A stretch of 64,000 bases of DNA. It comes from Megasphaera stantonii (GTDB lineage: Bacteria; Bacillota; Negativicutes; Veillonellales; Megasphaeraceae). This document shows positions 44,084 to 52,720 of this stretch, piece after piece. The stretch's first letter is position 1, and the number at the start of each line of letters is the position of its first letter. Position numbers and translations under genes: made by a program. The notes beneath the pieces are model-generated. The model was not told the DNA's origin and did no database searches. It saw nothing but the letters and a program-made list of their open reading frames with translations. The DNA is taken from positions 1,302,001-1,366,000 of the forward strand of contig NZ_CP029462.1 in the NCBI RefSeq assembly GCF_003367905.1, given 5' to 3'.

Positions 44084-46375
44084 CTATTGCAGATGGTACA
44101 TGCCGTACAAAGCCTGCCCTAAGGCCAGTCCGCCGTCGTTCGGCGGCACGAGGCGATGACGCAGTACCGTAAATCCATCTCGTTCCAAGGCCCGGCAGCA
44201 CAGGCGCAGGAGCAACGTATTCTGAAAGACGCCGCCGCTCAGGGCCACGGCATTCCGTCCCGTCTCTTCGCGAGCCTGCCGGGCCGCCGCCAGCACCATG
44301 CCGGCTAATCCCCTATGAAAGGCATAGGCCTCCCTGCCGGCGTCGCCGTGCTTTACATACGACTGGACGCATCCGTCGAAGACGCGCTGCGTCGCCAGGA
44401 CGTATCGATCGGAAAGCCGTTCCAACGGGCCGGGGACGACAGCCTCTTCTCCGTGGGTTTGCTCCCACGCTTCAGCGGCAAACTGGAGGGCCATGGCCCC
44501 CTGTCCTTCAAAGGTCGACTGTCGGCACAGGCCCAGGGCGGCGCTGAGGCCGTCAAAGAGGCGTCCGGCGCTGGTCGACATGACCGTGTTGACACCGTTG
44601 TCAGCTAGGAAAAACTGGGCCTGCAATTCTTCCCGGCTGCAGAGACGGAGCTTTTCAGCCAGAGCCGCCGTTTGTTCCTTATTCCGTCCCGTATTGTCGT
44701 ACAGCAGGCTTACGGCAATGCGCCAGCCCTCGCGGGACGCTGCGTCGCCGCCGACATGATGGAAGGGCGCGACGGAAGCAAAGCGGCTGTAACCGTGCAC
44801 GTCGGCCAAAAGCACTTCGCCGCCCCAAATCGTGCCGTCGCCGCCGTAGCCCGTGCCGTCAAAGGAAACGCCGATGACCGGCTCGAGGTAATTGTTCTCG
44901 GCCATGCACGACAAGACGTGGGCGTAATGATGCTGTACCTTCAGGACCGGCAATCCCAATTCCTCAGCAACGGCGACGGAATTGTACTGCCGATGCGTAT
45001 CGCAGACGACGGCCGACGGCGTCGCTTCTAGGAGCGATTCCATGCGCTCCACCGATTCGCGCAGGGCGTCGACGGTCCGCGCGTCGCTCAGATCGCCGAT
45101 GTACGGCGACAGGTAATATAAATTGCCTTTGGCAAGGCAGAATGTATTTTTCAGTTCGCCGCCGACAGCCAGCACCTGCTTTCCCTCGTCGGGGCCGACG
45201 AAAAAGGGCAGGGGCGCGTAGCCGCGGGAACGGCGTATCATATACGGTTCGCCATCGAAAAAGTCCATGACCGAATCGTCGGCCCGCAGGCGTATGCGGC
45301 GGTTATGCGACAATACGGCGTCGCACAGGGACGACAATTCCTTGTTCGCGTCGTCGTCGGTCCGGCAAATCGGCGCACCCGATTCGTTGGCGCTGGTCAT
45401 GACCAGGCAATCAGGCATGGCGACGCCGTCGTCGTACGTAAACAGCAGGAGCTGCAGGGGCGCATAGGGAAGCATGACGCCGACCTTGGGATTGCCCGGC
45501 GCAATAGACGGGCACAGCCGTCCGCCCTCCTTTCTGCGCAGCAACAGAATCGGCTTCTGGCATCCGTCCAGTATCTCCGCTTCGCCGGCTTCGACGACGC
45601 ATTCGCGCCGGACGACGTCCATATCGCGCATCATGACGGCCAGGGGCTTGACGGGGCGGTGCTTCGACTGGCGCAGGCGGCGCACAGCGTCTTCGTTCCC
45701 GGCATCGCAGCACAGATGAAAGCCGCCGATGCCCTTGACGGCGACGATGCCGCCGCCTGCGATGATGCGCCGGGCCTCCGTAATGGCCTCCCTGCGCCGT
45801 TCCGTCCGGCCCAGCAGATACACTTCGGGGCCGCAGTCGTTGCAGCACACCGGCTGGGCGTCGTAGCGCCGCGTTTCGGCGTGGGTGTATTCGTATTCGC
45901 AGGCCGGGCACATGGGAAAGGCGCCCATGCTGGTCCGTTCCCGGTCATAGGGCATGGCGTCGAGAATCGTCAGGCGCGGCCCGCAGGCCGTGCAGTTGAT
46001 GAAGGGATGGAGATAGCGCCGGTCCGACGGGTCGAAGAGCTCGGCCTTGCAGGCGTCGCAGACAGCGATATCGGGAGAGACGAAGATATGACCTTCTTCC
46101 CTGGCGCTTTCTACGATGTCAAAGGATGAATAGGACTTCGGCTCTGCCGCCGACCGGTCGATGTTCAAGATAGCCGACCGCTCCGGAGCCAATTCCGGCA
46201 AGTCGCGGCAGAAGGCCTCTACGGCGTCGTCCGCTCCCTGAGCGACGATTTCTACATACGAGCCCTTATTGCAGACCGTGCCGCCCAAGCCGTGCTTCGC
46301 CGCCAGACGGCTCACGAAGGGCCGGAAGCCTACGCCCTGGACGATGCCGAACACGCAGATCCGTTCCGTCTTCAT
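44084..46375 (-). CDS. hypF: Carbamoyltransferase HypF
   Basis: 763 aa. Uses carbamoyl phosphate and ATP to carbamoylate the HypE C-terminal cysteine, first step of CN- synthesis. N-terminal acylphosphatase domain (GIVQGVGFRPFV, 9-20), two zinc-finger pairs (CDACKAEL, CTACGP, CPACEYEY, CNDCGP), a YrdC-like domain (GGIVAVKGIGGFHLCCDA) and the C-terminal Kae1-like domain (VQHHYAHVLSCMAEN, GVSFDGTGYGGDGTIWGGE). Length is typical. Confidence 0.97.
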   Translation of the reverse strand: MKTERICVFGIVQGVGFRPFVSRLAAKHGLGGTVCNKGSYVEIVAQGADDAVEAFCRDLPELAPERSAILNIDRSAAEPKSYSSFDIVESAREEGHIFVSPDIAVCDACKAELFDPSDRRYLHPFINCTACGPRLTILDAMPYDRERTSMGAFPMCPACEYEYTHAETRRYDAQPVCCNDCGPEVYLLGRTERRREAITEARRIIAGGGIVAVKGIGGFHLCCDAGNEDAVRRLRQSKHRPVKPLAVMMRDMDVVRRECVVEAGEAEILDGCQKPILLLRRKEGGRLCPSIAPGNPKVGVMLPYAPLQLLLFTYDDGVAMPDCLVMTSANESGAPICRTDDDANKELSSLCDAVLSHNRRIRLRADDSVMDFFDGEPYMIRRSRGYAPLPFFVGPDEGKQVLAVGGELKNTFCLAKGNLYYLSPYIGDLSDARTVDALRESVERMESLLEATPSAVVCDTHRQYNSVAVAEELGLPVLKVQHHYAHVLSCMAENNYLEPVIGVSFDGTGYGGDGTIWGGEVLLADVHGYSRFASVAPFHHVGGDAASREGWRIAVSLLYDNTGRNKEQTAALAEKLRLCSREELQAQFFLADNGVNTVMSTSAGRLFDGLSAALGLCRQSTFEGQGAMALQFAAEAWEQTHGEEAVVPGPLERLSDRYVLATQRVFDGCVQSYVKHGDAGREAYAFHRGLAGMVLAAARQAREETGRNAVALSGGVFQNTLLLRLCCRALERDGFTVLRHRLVPPNDGGLALGQALYGMYHLQ

Positions 46376-46378
46376 GGC

Positions 46379-47410
46379 TCATTCCCTCCCCGATACGGCA
46401 AAATGAGGAAAATCTATATAGATGCCCCGGAAATGGGGCAGGGCTTTCTTAAAATACAGGTCGCCGATGACGATATCAAAGGCGTCGTTATCGGCCAGGC
46501 TGCGGAAATCGTCTTCTTCTTTCAGCAGGATGTCTCCTTCGCGGCGGCATTCCTGGGGCTCCATAAACCACGACGCGACGGTGACGGCCTTCGCCCCCCG
46601 CCGTTCCGCCAGCTCCCGCATGGCGTTGGCCGCCGTCTGCTGGTGAACGACGAGGACCGACGCGCCGGAAAGGTCGAGCCCCTCCGGCAGCACCGATTCC
46701 AAACCGAAATAACGAAATTCGTAGGGCGTGCCGAAGGTTTCTTTCAGGTACTTCGCACTCCGAAGGCCCGACGGCGACACGACGATGTTGCGGCTGACCT
46801 TGCCGGCCTGGGCAAATTCGCCGAAGGTATCGTACAGCCATACCTGCCGCCAGCCCTCTTCCCGAAGGGCGCCGACGATGCCTTCCCTGTCGCAGGGATG
46901 CATGAGGTCCAAGGGGACGGCGCCGATGACGCCGACGATGCCGTCTTCAGCCTGCATAGACAAGTCGGCAAAGGCCCTGAACAGCGTATCATACGCTTTT
47001 TCAATGCCTGCGTCGTACAGCTCCATGCCCGTCGTATCCAGCGTGACGACTGGGATAGACAGTTCCTTCTCAGCCATGCGCTTCAAAGCCCGGTAATCCG
47101 TGCCGATGACCGACGGCACGGGCGTACCGACGATGGCGGCGAAGGAGGCGTCGATTTGCCGGGCCGCGTCGGCCAATTTCGCCACCAGGCGGTCGTCGCG
47201 GCCCAAGATGGCGTCCATATCGCGCAGGCCGGCGCTGAATACGGCGCTCTTGCCGCCGCTGAACCAGCGCGGCTCGTCAAAGCCGCAGATATTGCCGGCG
47301 CAGCCGCCGGCGTCGCAGATGACGACGATGCCGTTCAATCCGTACATCACCGCCGCCGCTCCGGACTGGTCCGGCGCAAAGGGCGATATATATTTCCAAA
47401 GACCTTTCAT
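46379..47410 (-). CDS. NifK-like nitrogenase component 1 homologue, module 1
   Basis: 343 aa; ATG 47410 overlaps the preceding stop and follows gggaggtcggcccg. Homologous to the module 2 NifK-like protein (shared DEPRW, TPVP, ELYD and the invariant C37), but 70 residues shorter and with a different cysteine set: C32, C37 and C42 (ICDAGGCAGNIC), while C19 and C94 of the paralogue are A19 and G94. This suggests a different metal cluster. Presumed beta-type subunit with the D-like gene upstream. Confidence 0.8.
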   Translation of the reverse strand: MKGLWKYISPFAPDQSGAAAVMYGLNGIVVICDAGGCAGNICGFDEPRWFSGGKSAVFSAGLRDMDAILGRDDRLVAKLADAARQIDASFAAIVGTPVPSVIGTDYRALKRMAEKELSIPVVTLDTTGMELYDAGIEKAYDTLFRAFADLSMQAEDGIVGVIGAVPLDLMHPCDREGIVGALREEGWRQVWLYDTFGEFAQAGKVSRNIVVSPSGLRSAKYLKETFGTPYEFRYFGLESVLPEGLDLSGASVLVVHQQTAANAMRELAERRGAKAVTVASWFMEPQECRREGDILLKEEDDFRSLADNDAFDIVIGDLYFKKALPHFRGIYIDFPHFAVSGRE

Positions 47411-48711
47411 CGGGCCGACCTCCCTTCCAATGCCGCCGAAATCTGGCGCAGCAGCTCCCGCAGCCCGTCGTATCCGAAGGGCTGAATCTCTTCGTCCCAA
47501 AAGACATGGGCCGCATCGTCGTGATAATAGGCCGCGTCCTTGCCGATCGTCAGCTCGACGGGATGGTCCCCGCCTTCGTAATACAGCATCGACGGCGACA
47601 AATTAGAGTATACCTCCGTGTCGGGGCTTAGCGCTTCCAAGCGGCGGATATAGGCGAAATCATAGGGCGACACGCTGGCGTAAATCTCCTTGACCACAAA
47701 GCCGTACTGCGTCAGAGCCAGAGCCATTTCAAAGGCGTTGCCGTTCTGCATTTCCCCGACAGCGATAGTCGTACCGCCGTACCGCTTCGCCGCTTCCGCC
47801 GCGTCGGCCGCCGCTTCGTCATACCATACCGTATCGTCTGCGGCCCCGCCTAAGGCGCCGGCAAAAGCCTGGTACTGGCTGCGAATCTTGTCGATCTGGT
47901 ACAGCCGCGTCAGCTCGATGCTGGGAATGCCCAGCCGCTTTTCCATATCCTGGGCGGCCAGCCGCGCCTCGGGATGGAGGATGACGTTGAAATTGGCCTT
48001 GGACATGGCCTTATATTCGGCGAAATCGCGGCAGCGGGAAATCTCGTTTATCCGGCGGATGCCCAGCTGGCGCAGGACGCCGTAGAGCTCGCACGTATCG
48101 CGGAGCGGCGCAAAATGCCCTAATATATTGACGGTACGGCTGTCGCGGTCGTCCCTTTCGAGAAGGGAGTAAATGGCCCGGCGCACGTCGACCATAGGAG
48201 GCTTGCGGCCTTCGCGGGTCAGGGCGTACATATAGCAGGGCACGACGGGCAGGCCCACCTTAGCCTCGGCCTTGCGGCACACCCGTTCCATGTCGGTGCC
48301 CAGCAGGGCGTCGACGCAGGTCATGCAGATCATGACGACAGTCGGCTCCTGGGGCAGTGCTTCGACGACTTCCGCCACGGCCTGGGGAATTTTTCGCAGA
48401 TGGCGTCCCGTCACGATATCCGTTTCATCCATGATGTAGTAGAAAAACCTGTCGCTGTAGCCGCCCATTTCGCTCAATATCGTCGTGTTGCGGCCGCAGC
48501 ATCCCGGGCCGACGAGCAGCATGACCGAGCCGGGAATGGCCAGGCCGGCCCGCTTGACGCCGAAGCCCTGGGCTCCGGGAGAGTTAAAGGCCAGTGCCGC
48601 CGGCGAATTGTAAATGAGGTGAGCCGACGACACGAGGTCCGACGGAATATCGCCGCGGCCCCGCCGGGCCAGCTCCCTGACAGTAATCGCATAGGGTTTT
48701 CGTTGTGTCAT
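47407..48711 (-). CDS. NifD-like nitrogenase component 1 homologue, module 1
   Basis: 434 aa; ATG 48711 overlaps the NifH-like stop. Component 1 fold with [11 protein letters not shown] (C71, C72), [14 protein letters not shown] (C129, C132), VVPCYM (C159) and RDTCELYG (C207). A GPxxCxxR motif and a second Cys about 60 residues later recall the NifD P-cluster ligands C88 and C154, but the first NifD ligand has no equivalent. Probably alpha subunit of a reductase complex; substrate unknown. Confidence 0.82.
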   Translation of the reverse strand: MTQRKPYAITVRELARRGRGDIPSDLVSSAHLIYNSPAALAFNSPGAQGFGVKRAGLAIPGSVMLLVGPGCCGRNTTILSEMGGYSDRFFYYIMDETDIVTGRHLRKIPQAVAEVVEALPQEPTVVMICMTCVDALLGTDMERVCRKAEAKVGLPVVPCYMYALTREGRKPPMVDVRRAIYSLLERDDRDSRTVNILGHFAPLRDTCELYGVLRQLGIRRINEISRCRDFAEYKAMSKANFNVILHPEARLAAQDMEKRLGIPSIELTRLYQIDKIRSQYQAFAGALGGAADDTVWYDEAAADAAEAAKRYGGTTIAVGEMQNGNAFEMALALTQYGFVVKEIYASVSPYDFAYIRRLEALSPDTEVYSNLSPSMLYYEGGDHPVELTIGKDAAYYHDDAAHVFWDEEIQPFGYDGLRELLRQISAALEGRSAR

Positions 48712-49472
48712 ATCGCAGTATCCTTGTCTTTCCATAATGTCTGCGCCAGCTGGATGAACACCTGGCTGATGGGCAGCTCCGGATTGCCCTCGACGACGGT
48801 CTTGCCTTCTTCCTCAAAGCGGTTTATGTCGTCGCTGCGGGGAATATCGCCGACGATTGCCAGGCCCCGTTCCGCCGCGAAGGCCCGGACCTTTTCTTCT
48901 TCTCCCGGCACGTTGCGGCGGTTCAGGATGATGCCCTTGACCTTTGCATAGCTGCGGTCGGCGAAATTCTTGACGGCCGTGTTGATGTTGTTCGCCGCAT
49001 AGAGGGCCATCTTTTCACCCGACGTGACGATGAGGACCTGAGCGGCATAGCCCTCGCGGATCGGCGCGGCAAAGCCGCCGCAGACGACGTCGCCCAGCAC
49101 GTCGTACAGCACGACGTCGGGCTCGTACTGTTCAAACAATCCCATGTCTTCCAATAAGTCAAAGGTCGCGATGATGCCCCGGCCGGCACAGCCCAGGCCC
49201 GGCGTCGGGCCTCCCGTTTCGATGCACAGGACGCCGCCGTAGCCGACGCGAGAAATCTCTTCGATAGCCTGCGGGTCGTCGTCGTGCTCGCGCAGGTAAT
49301 TCATGACCGGCTCGAGCAGCTCGCCGCCCAGCAGGTTCAGCGTCGAATCGGCCTTGGGGTCGCAGCCGATTTGTATGACTTTCTTTCCCAAATAGGCGAA
49401 GGCCGCCGCCAGGTTGCTGGTCATAGTCGACTTGCCGATGCCGCCCTTTCCGTAAATCGCAAGTTTCAGCAT
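48708..49472 (-). CDS. NifH-like reductase ATPase, module 1
   Basis: 254 aa. P-loop GKGGIGKST (8-16), CDPKADST (37-44), [4Fe-4S] ligands C95 (GCAGRGI) and C131 (VVCGGFAAP). Close paralogue of the module 2 protein. Follows the TM1266-type regulator by 4 bp, so translation is probably coupled. Confidence 0.93.
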   Translation of the reverse strand: MLKLAIYGKGGIGKSTMTSNLAAAFAYLGKKVIQIGCDPKADSTLNLLGGELLEPVMNYLREHDDDPQAIEEISRVGYGGVLCIETGGPTPGLGCAGRGIIATFDLLEDMGLFEQYEPDVVLYDVLGDVVCGGFAAPIREGYAAQVLIVTSGEKMALYAANNINTAVKNFADRSYAKVKGIILNRRNVPGEEEKVRAFAAERGLAIVGDIPRSDDINRFEEEGKTVVEGNPELPISQVFIQLAQTLWKDKDTAI

Positions 49473-49476
49473 GGTC

Positions 49477-49734
49477 TCACCTCTGCTGCGGCAGCGGCGG
49501 GTAGATCGTCTTCGTGCTCACGTCGGGAAGCATGCCGAGCTTTCCCGACAAGGCGCTGATCGTATCCTGCGGCGCGTCGATAATAATGCTGATGACGTTG
49601 ATATCCTTATCCTTATACGGAATACCCATGCGACCGACGATATACTGTCCGTATTCGTGAAGGAGCTCGTTGAGCTTCGTCGTCTCGTCCCGCTTGCCTA
49701 CGATGATTCCGATAAGGGCTAATCTCGTTTCCAT
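49477..49734 (-). CDS. TM1266-type iron-only hydrogenase system regulator
   Basis: 85 aa; ATG 49734 has a strong RBS (aaaaggaggaagact). The in-frame extension to 49878 runs through a leader structure and is rejected. ACT/ferredoxin-like fold of the TM1266 family: [20 protein letters not shown], then [13 protein letters not shown] and VISIIIDAP. Members sit beside hydE/hydG/hydF in many anaerobes and are thought to regulate FeFe-hydrogenase systems. Here it opens the nif-like/hyp/hydF cluster. Confidence 0.9.
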   Translation of the reverse strand: METRLALIGIIVGKRDETTKLNELLHEYGQYIVGRMGIPYKDKDINVISIIIDAPQDTISALSGKLGMLPDVSTKTIYPPLPQQR

Positions 49735-49756
49735 AGTCTTCCTCCTTTTGTATAAA

Positions 49757-49903
49757 CAAAAAGGCTCTGTGCGAAAACACAGAGCCTCGTAGCTTTCCAC
49801 TATACGTGCTTTCGCCTCGCCTGCGCAGAATCTCTTCTTTGCAGATAAGTACGGCTGCATGCCTATGACGTTTTCCATCAGAAGTCCTTCTGGAGCACGT
49901 GTT
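49757..49903 (-). promoter_or_regulatory. Structured 5' leader with intrinsic terminator (candidate riboswitch)
   Basis: About 170 nt lie between the predicted transcript start (~49903) and the TM1266 ATG. A 7-bp helix acgtgct (49900-49894) / agcacgt (49810-49804) closes a domain of ~97 nt with internal hairpins (agaag/cttct near 49885; gatg/cgtc near 49875). Then comes a perfect 9-bp terminator stem ggctctgtg/cacagagcc (49786-49763) with a U-tract, ending just before the RBS. The layout is that of a transcription-attenuating riboswitch. I could not assign it to a known class (no cobalamin, TPP, FMN or THF consensus seen). Confidence 0.6.
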
Positions 49904-49909
49904 TTATTT

Positions 49910-49938
49910 ATTATAGCAAAAAACGAGGGAAATGTATA
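49910..49938 (-). promoter_or_regulatory. Promoter of the nif-like/hyp/hydF cluster
   Basis: Perfect TATAAT (49915-49910) with a 17-bp spacer to a weak TATACA (49938-49933). Confidence 0.6.
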
Positions 49939-49975
49939 TCAATTTAGGGGAGAATACATTCCGCCGGCCCGCCTC

Positions 49976-50004
49976 TTGACAGCCCCCGCCTATCCCCCTA
50001 TAGT
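49976..50004 (+). promoter_or_regulatory. Promoter of the zinc-ribbon protein gene
   Basis: TTGACA (49976-49981), 17-bp C-rich spacer, TATAGT (49999-50004). Confidence 0.75.
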
Positions 50005-50036
50005 AATAGTGATATATAGAAATAGGAGATGATACC

Positions 50037-50240
50037 GTGATTTGTCCTACCTGCGGCACAGAGCTGCGCGACGGCGTCCTCATGTGCCCCATCTGCGGCA
50101 CGAAGCAAATCGTCCCGCCGCCGGCGCCGCCGAAAAACATGCAGAACAATCCGAAAATTTTCTCCAAGACCCGGGTCGTCAGCTTTATCATCGTCATGAT
50201 ATTCTTGATCATCGGCCTTTGGAGAGTCTTTCTGCAATAG
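50037..50240 (+). CDS. Small zinc-ribbon membrane protein
   Basis: 67 aa, GTG start after aggagatgatacc. An N-terminal zinc ribbon (ICPTCGTEL ... MCPICGTKQ), a proline-rich linker and one C-terminal membrane helix (VVSFIIVMIFLIIGLW). Proteins of this layout are common in Firmicutes and uncharacterised. It has its own promoter and terminator. Confidence 0.8.
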   Translation: MICPTCGTELRDGVLMCPICGTKQIVPPPAPPKNMQNNPKIFSKTRVVSFIIVMIFLIIGLWRVFLQ

Positions 50241-50267
50241 CCTATCCGCCACAATTCCCCGTATATG

Positions 50268-50308
50268 ATAAAAGGAGCCGCAGCAAGCGAAACTGCGGCT
50301 CCTTTTTT
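50268..50308 (+). terminator. Terminator after zinc-ribbon gene
   Basis: Stem aaaggagccgcag (50271-50283) / ctgcggctccttt (50293-50305) with T6. Confidence 0.88.
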
Positions 50309-50380
50309 ACGAGCGATTTTTCTATAAGCGTTTTCGTACTCTACTATGTGAATGCGTATTTCTAAAGAGGTCCTGCCGAA

Positions 50381-51526
50381 TTATTTCAGGATAGCGCCGG
50401 AAATAATCATCTGCTGTACCTGGTTCGTGCCTTCGTAGATCTGAGTGATCTTAGCGTCGCGCATGTACCGTTCTACCGGGTATTCGCGGGTGAAACCGTA
50501 GCCGCCGAAGACCTGTACGGCGTCCGTCGTAACCTGCATCGCGATGTCGGAAGCGTATTTCTTAGCAATAGCCGCGTCCATGGAGTAGGACTTCACGTCG
50601 GGCTGGCCCATCTTCCAGGCTGCTTTGTATACGGCGAGGCGAGCCGTTTCGATCTTGAGCTTCATGTCAGCGAGCATGAAGGCGATAGCCTGCTTCGTAG
50701 CGATGGGTTTGCCGAACTGAACGCGTTCTTTCGCGTATTTAACAGCTTCGTTGTATGCGCCTTCGGCGATGCCGAGAGCCTGTGCGCCGACGCCTACGCG
50801 GCCGCCGTCGAGGGTCATCATCGCAATCTTGAAGCCTTCGCCTTCTTTGCCGAGGAGGTTGGCTGCCGGAACTTTAACGTTCTGGAATACGAGTTCGCGC
50901 TGTACGGAAGCGCGGATACCCATTTTGACTTCCTGTTTGCCGTAGGTGAAGCCTTCCATGCCTTTTTCAACGATGAACGCGCTCATGCCCTTCGCGCCCT
51001 TGGATTTATCCGTAGCTGCAAATACGATGGTTACGTCGGCTTCGCCGCCGTTGGTGTTGAAGACCTTGGATCCGTTGAGGATGTAGTAGTCGCCTTCCTT
51101 AACAGCCGTGGAGGAACCGTTGAGGGCATCCGTGCCGGCGTTGGGTTCGGTCAGGCCGAAAGCGCCGAGTTTCGTGCCTTCTGCCAGGGGTTTCAAATAT
51201 TTTTCCTTCTGTTCTGCCGTGCCGAACTTCCAGATAGGCCAGGAGCAGAGCATGGTGTGAACTTCGAAGCTCAGGGCGATGGAGGGGTCAACTTTGGCAA
51301 CTTCTTCGCAGGCAACGGCCAGGCTGAGGAAGTCGGCGCCAACGCCGCCATTTTCTTCTTCCCAGGGAATGCCGAGGAGGCCGAGGGTGCCCATTTCATC
51401 GAGGATAGCGCGGTCGAAGATTTCCTTTTCGTCGCGTTCTTTTACGGTCGGAGCCAAGCGTTTTGTAGCAAAATCTTTGGCGAGATTGGCAATGTCTTGC
51501 TGCATTTCTGTGAGTTTAAAATCCAT
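50381..51526 (-). CDS. Butyryl-CoA-type acyl-CoA dehydrogenase
   Basis: 381 aa, RBS taggaggaatattactc. FAD enzyme of the crotonyl-CoA/butyryl-CoA step. AFGLTEPNAGTDA (about 122-134), SKVFNTNGGEADV, the arginine-rich RVQFGKPI and the catalytic base E365 in IYEGTNQ. Begins MDFKLTEMQQDIANLAKDFA, reminiscent of the Megasphaera butyryl-CoA dehydrogenase. Downstream of a crotonase but separated by a terminator, so it may have its own promoter. The main central-metabolism copy cannot be told from the one at 10071 by sequence alone. Confidence 0.92.
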   Translation of the reverse strand: MDFKLTEMQQDIANLAKDFATKRLAPTVKERDEKEIFDRAILDEMGTLGLLGIPWEEENGGVGADFLSLAVACEEVAKVDPSIALSFEVHTMLCSWPIWKFGTAEQKEKYLKPLAEGTKLGAFGLTEPNAGTDALNGSSTAVKEGDYYILNGSKVFNTNGGEADVTIVFAATDKSKGAKGMSAFIVEKGMEGFTYGKQEVKMGIRASVQRELVFQNVKVPAANLLGKEGEGFKIAMMTLDGGRVGVGAQALGIAEGAYNEAVKYAKERVQFGKPIATKQAIAFMLADMKLKIETARLAVYKAAWKMGQPDVKSYSMDAAIAKKYASDIAMQVTTDAVQVFGGYGFTREYPVERYMRDAKITQIYEGTNQVQQMIISGAILK

Positions 51527-51577
51527 GAGTAATATTCCTCCTAAAAATATTTCCTAATACATACTATAGGTTATTAA

Positions 51578-51608
51578 GAAAGGCGTCACGATACATGACG
51601 CCTTTTTT
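51578..51608 (-). terminator. Terminator between crotonase and acyl-CoA dehydrogenase
   Basis: Stem aaggcgtca (51580-51588) / tgacgcctt (51596-51604); T-rich on both sides. Confidence 0.75.
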
Positions 51609-51636
51609 AACCGATGCAGGTCAGGCAGACAGTCTA

Positions 51637-52419
51637 TTATTTGTCTGTGAAGTTTGCTTTGCGTTTTTCAACGAAAGCAGCCATGCCTTCCTTCTGGTCT
51701 TCCGTAGCAAAGCAGAGGCCGAATACTTCGTCTTCATAGGCGATACCGGTAATAACGTCGCAGTTGATGCCGCGGTTGATAGCTGCTTTAGCAAGCTGTA
51801 CGGCGATTTTAGCGTTGGAAGCGATCTTCTTAGCCGTCTTTTTAGCTTCGTCCATGAGCTGTTCCTGAGGAACGACTTTATTTACGAGGCCGATGCGGTA
51901 TGCTTCCTGAGCGTCGATCATCTGAGCCGTGAAGATCAGTTCTTTGCCGTAGCCGCGGCCAACGACACGGGGAAGGCGCTGCGTGCCGCCGAAACCGGGA
52001 GTAATGCCGAGGCCGACTTCGGGCTGGCCGAATTTAGCGTTGTCGGAAGCATAGCGGAAATCGCAAGCGCAGGCGAGTTCGCAGCCGCCGCCGAGAGCGT
52101 AGCCGTTTACAGCGGCGATAACCGGCTGGGGAAGATTTTCAATACGAGTAAACGTATCCTGAGCGATCTTGCCGAAGTGACGGCCTTCTACGGCGTTCTT
52201 CGTGGACATTTCGACGATATCTGCGCCGGCTACGAAGGATTTAGCGCCGCCGCCGGTAACGATGAGGACTTTAACTTCCGCGTCGTTTTCGATTTTGCCG
52301 ACGCAGTCATTCAGTTCCATAACCGTTTCTGTATTCAAGGCGTTGAGAGCCTTCGGACGATTAATCGTCAAGATACCGATGCCGTCTTCTTTTGTAAATT
52401 CAATGTTCTGATAAGCCAT
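51637..52419 (-). CDS. Enoyl-CoA hydratase / crotonase
   Basis: 260 aa; ATG 52419 with RBS ccaaggaggtttattcaaa. Catalytic E114 (GGGCELACACD) and E134 (FGQPEVGLG). It aligns without gaps with the crotonase at 8001-8783, sharing long identical blocks such as GTQRLPRVVGRGYGKELI and NRGINCDVITGIAYE. With the downstream butyryl-CoA dehydrogenase it covers 3-hydroxybutyryl-CoA to butyryl-CoA. Confidence 0.93.
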   Translation of the reverse strand: MAYQNIEFTKEDGIGILTINRPKALNALNTETVMELNDCVGKIENDAEVKVLIVTGGGAKSFVAGADIVEMSTKNAVEGRHFGKIAQDTFTRIENLPQPVIAAVNGYALGGGCELACACDFRYASDNAKFGQPEVGLGITPGFGGTQRLPRVVGRGYGKELIFTAQMIDAQEAYRIGLVNKVVPQEQLMDEAKKTAKKIASNAKIAVQLAKAAINRGINCDVITGIAYEDEVFGLCFATEDQKEGMAAFVEKRKANFTDK

Positions 52420-52720
52420 TTTGAATAAACCTCCTTGGGAGAAATAATAAATTGGCCGAGCAGCGTTTTGCTTCCGCTTGACTTTGTGCTTTAAGTATAC
52501 AAACTTTCCCGACGAAATGAAACAGGACGGTTTGGCATAAATTCGCACGCATTTCCAGTCTATAACATTCCTTTGCCTTCTTTTTGACTTTTTTTCTTCC
52601 TTCGTGAAATCCTTTTGCCACCCCATATATGCTGTGCTATAATGATGATACATTATTCAGACGGGCATTGGCCATTTTTTGCATTTTTAGGCAAACGAAC
52701 GAAAAAGGAGGGATTCCACG
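52420..52720. promoter_or_regulatory. Divergent intergenic region
   Basis: Plus strand: TTGCCA (52615-52620), 17-bp spacer, TATAAT (52638-52643), a clear promoter for the HTH regulator. The part next to the crotonase is AT-rich; I see no gene and no defined operator. Confidence 0.65.

Noticed and set aside
45305-46129. 274-codon plus-strand frame inside hypF
   Set aside because: Antisense shadow; hypF is complete with all domains.
38454-49472. A true nitrogen-fixation operon
   Set aside because: Component 1 proteins are 343-443 aa, lack the full NifD/NifK P-cluster cysteine sets, and no nifB, nifE, nifN or nifV is present; they are nitrogenase-like only.
49735-49878. N-terminal extension of the TM1266-type protein (48 extra codons)
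   Set aside because: It runs through the terminator hairpin, while ATG 49734 has a strong RBS and gives the normal family length.
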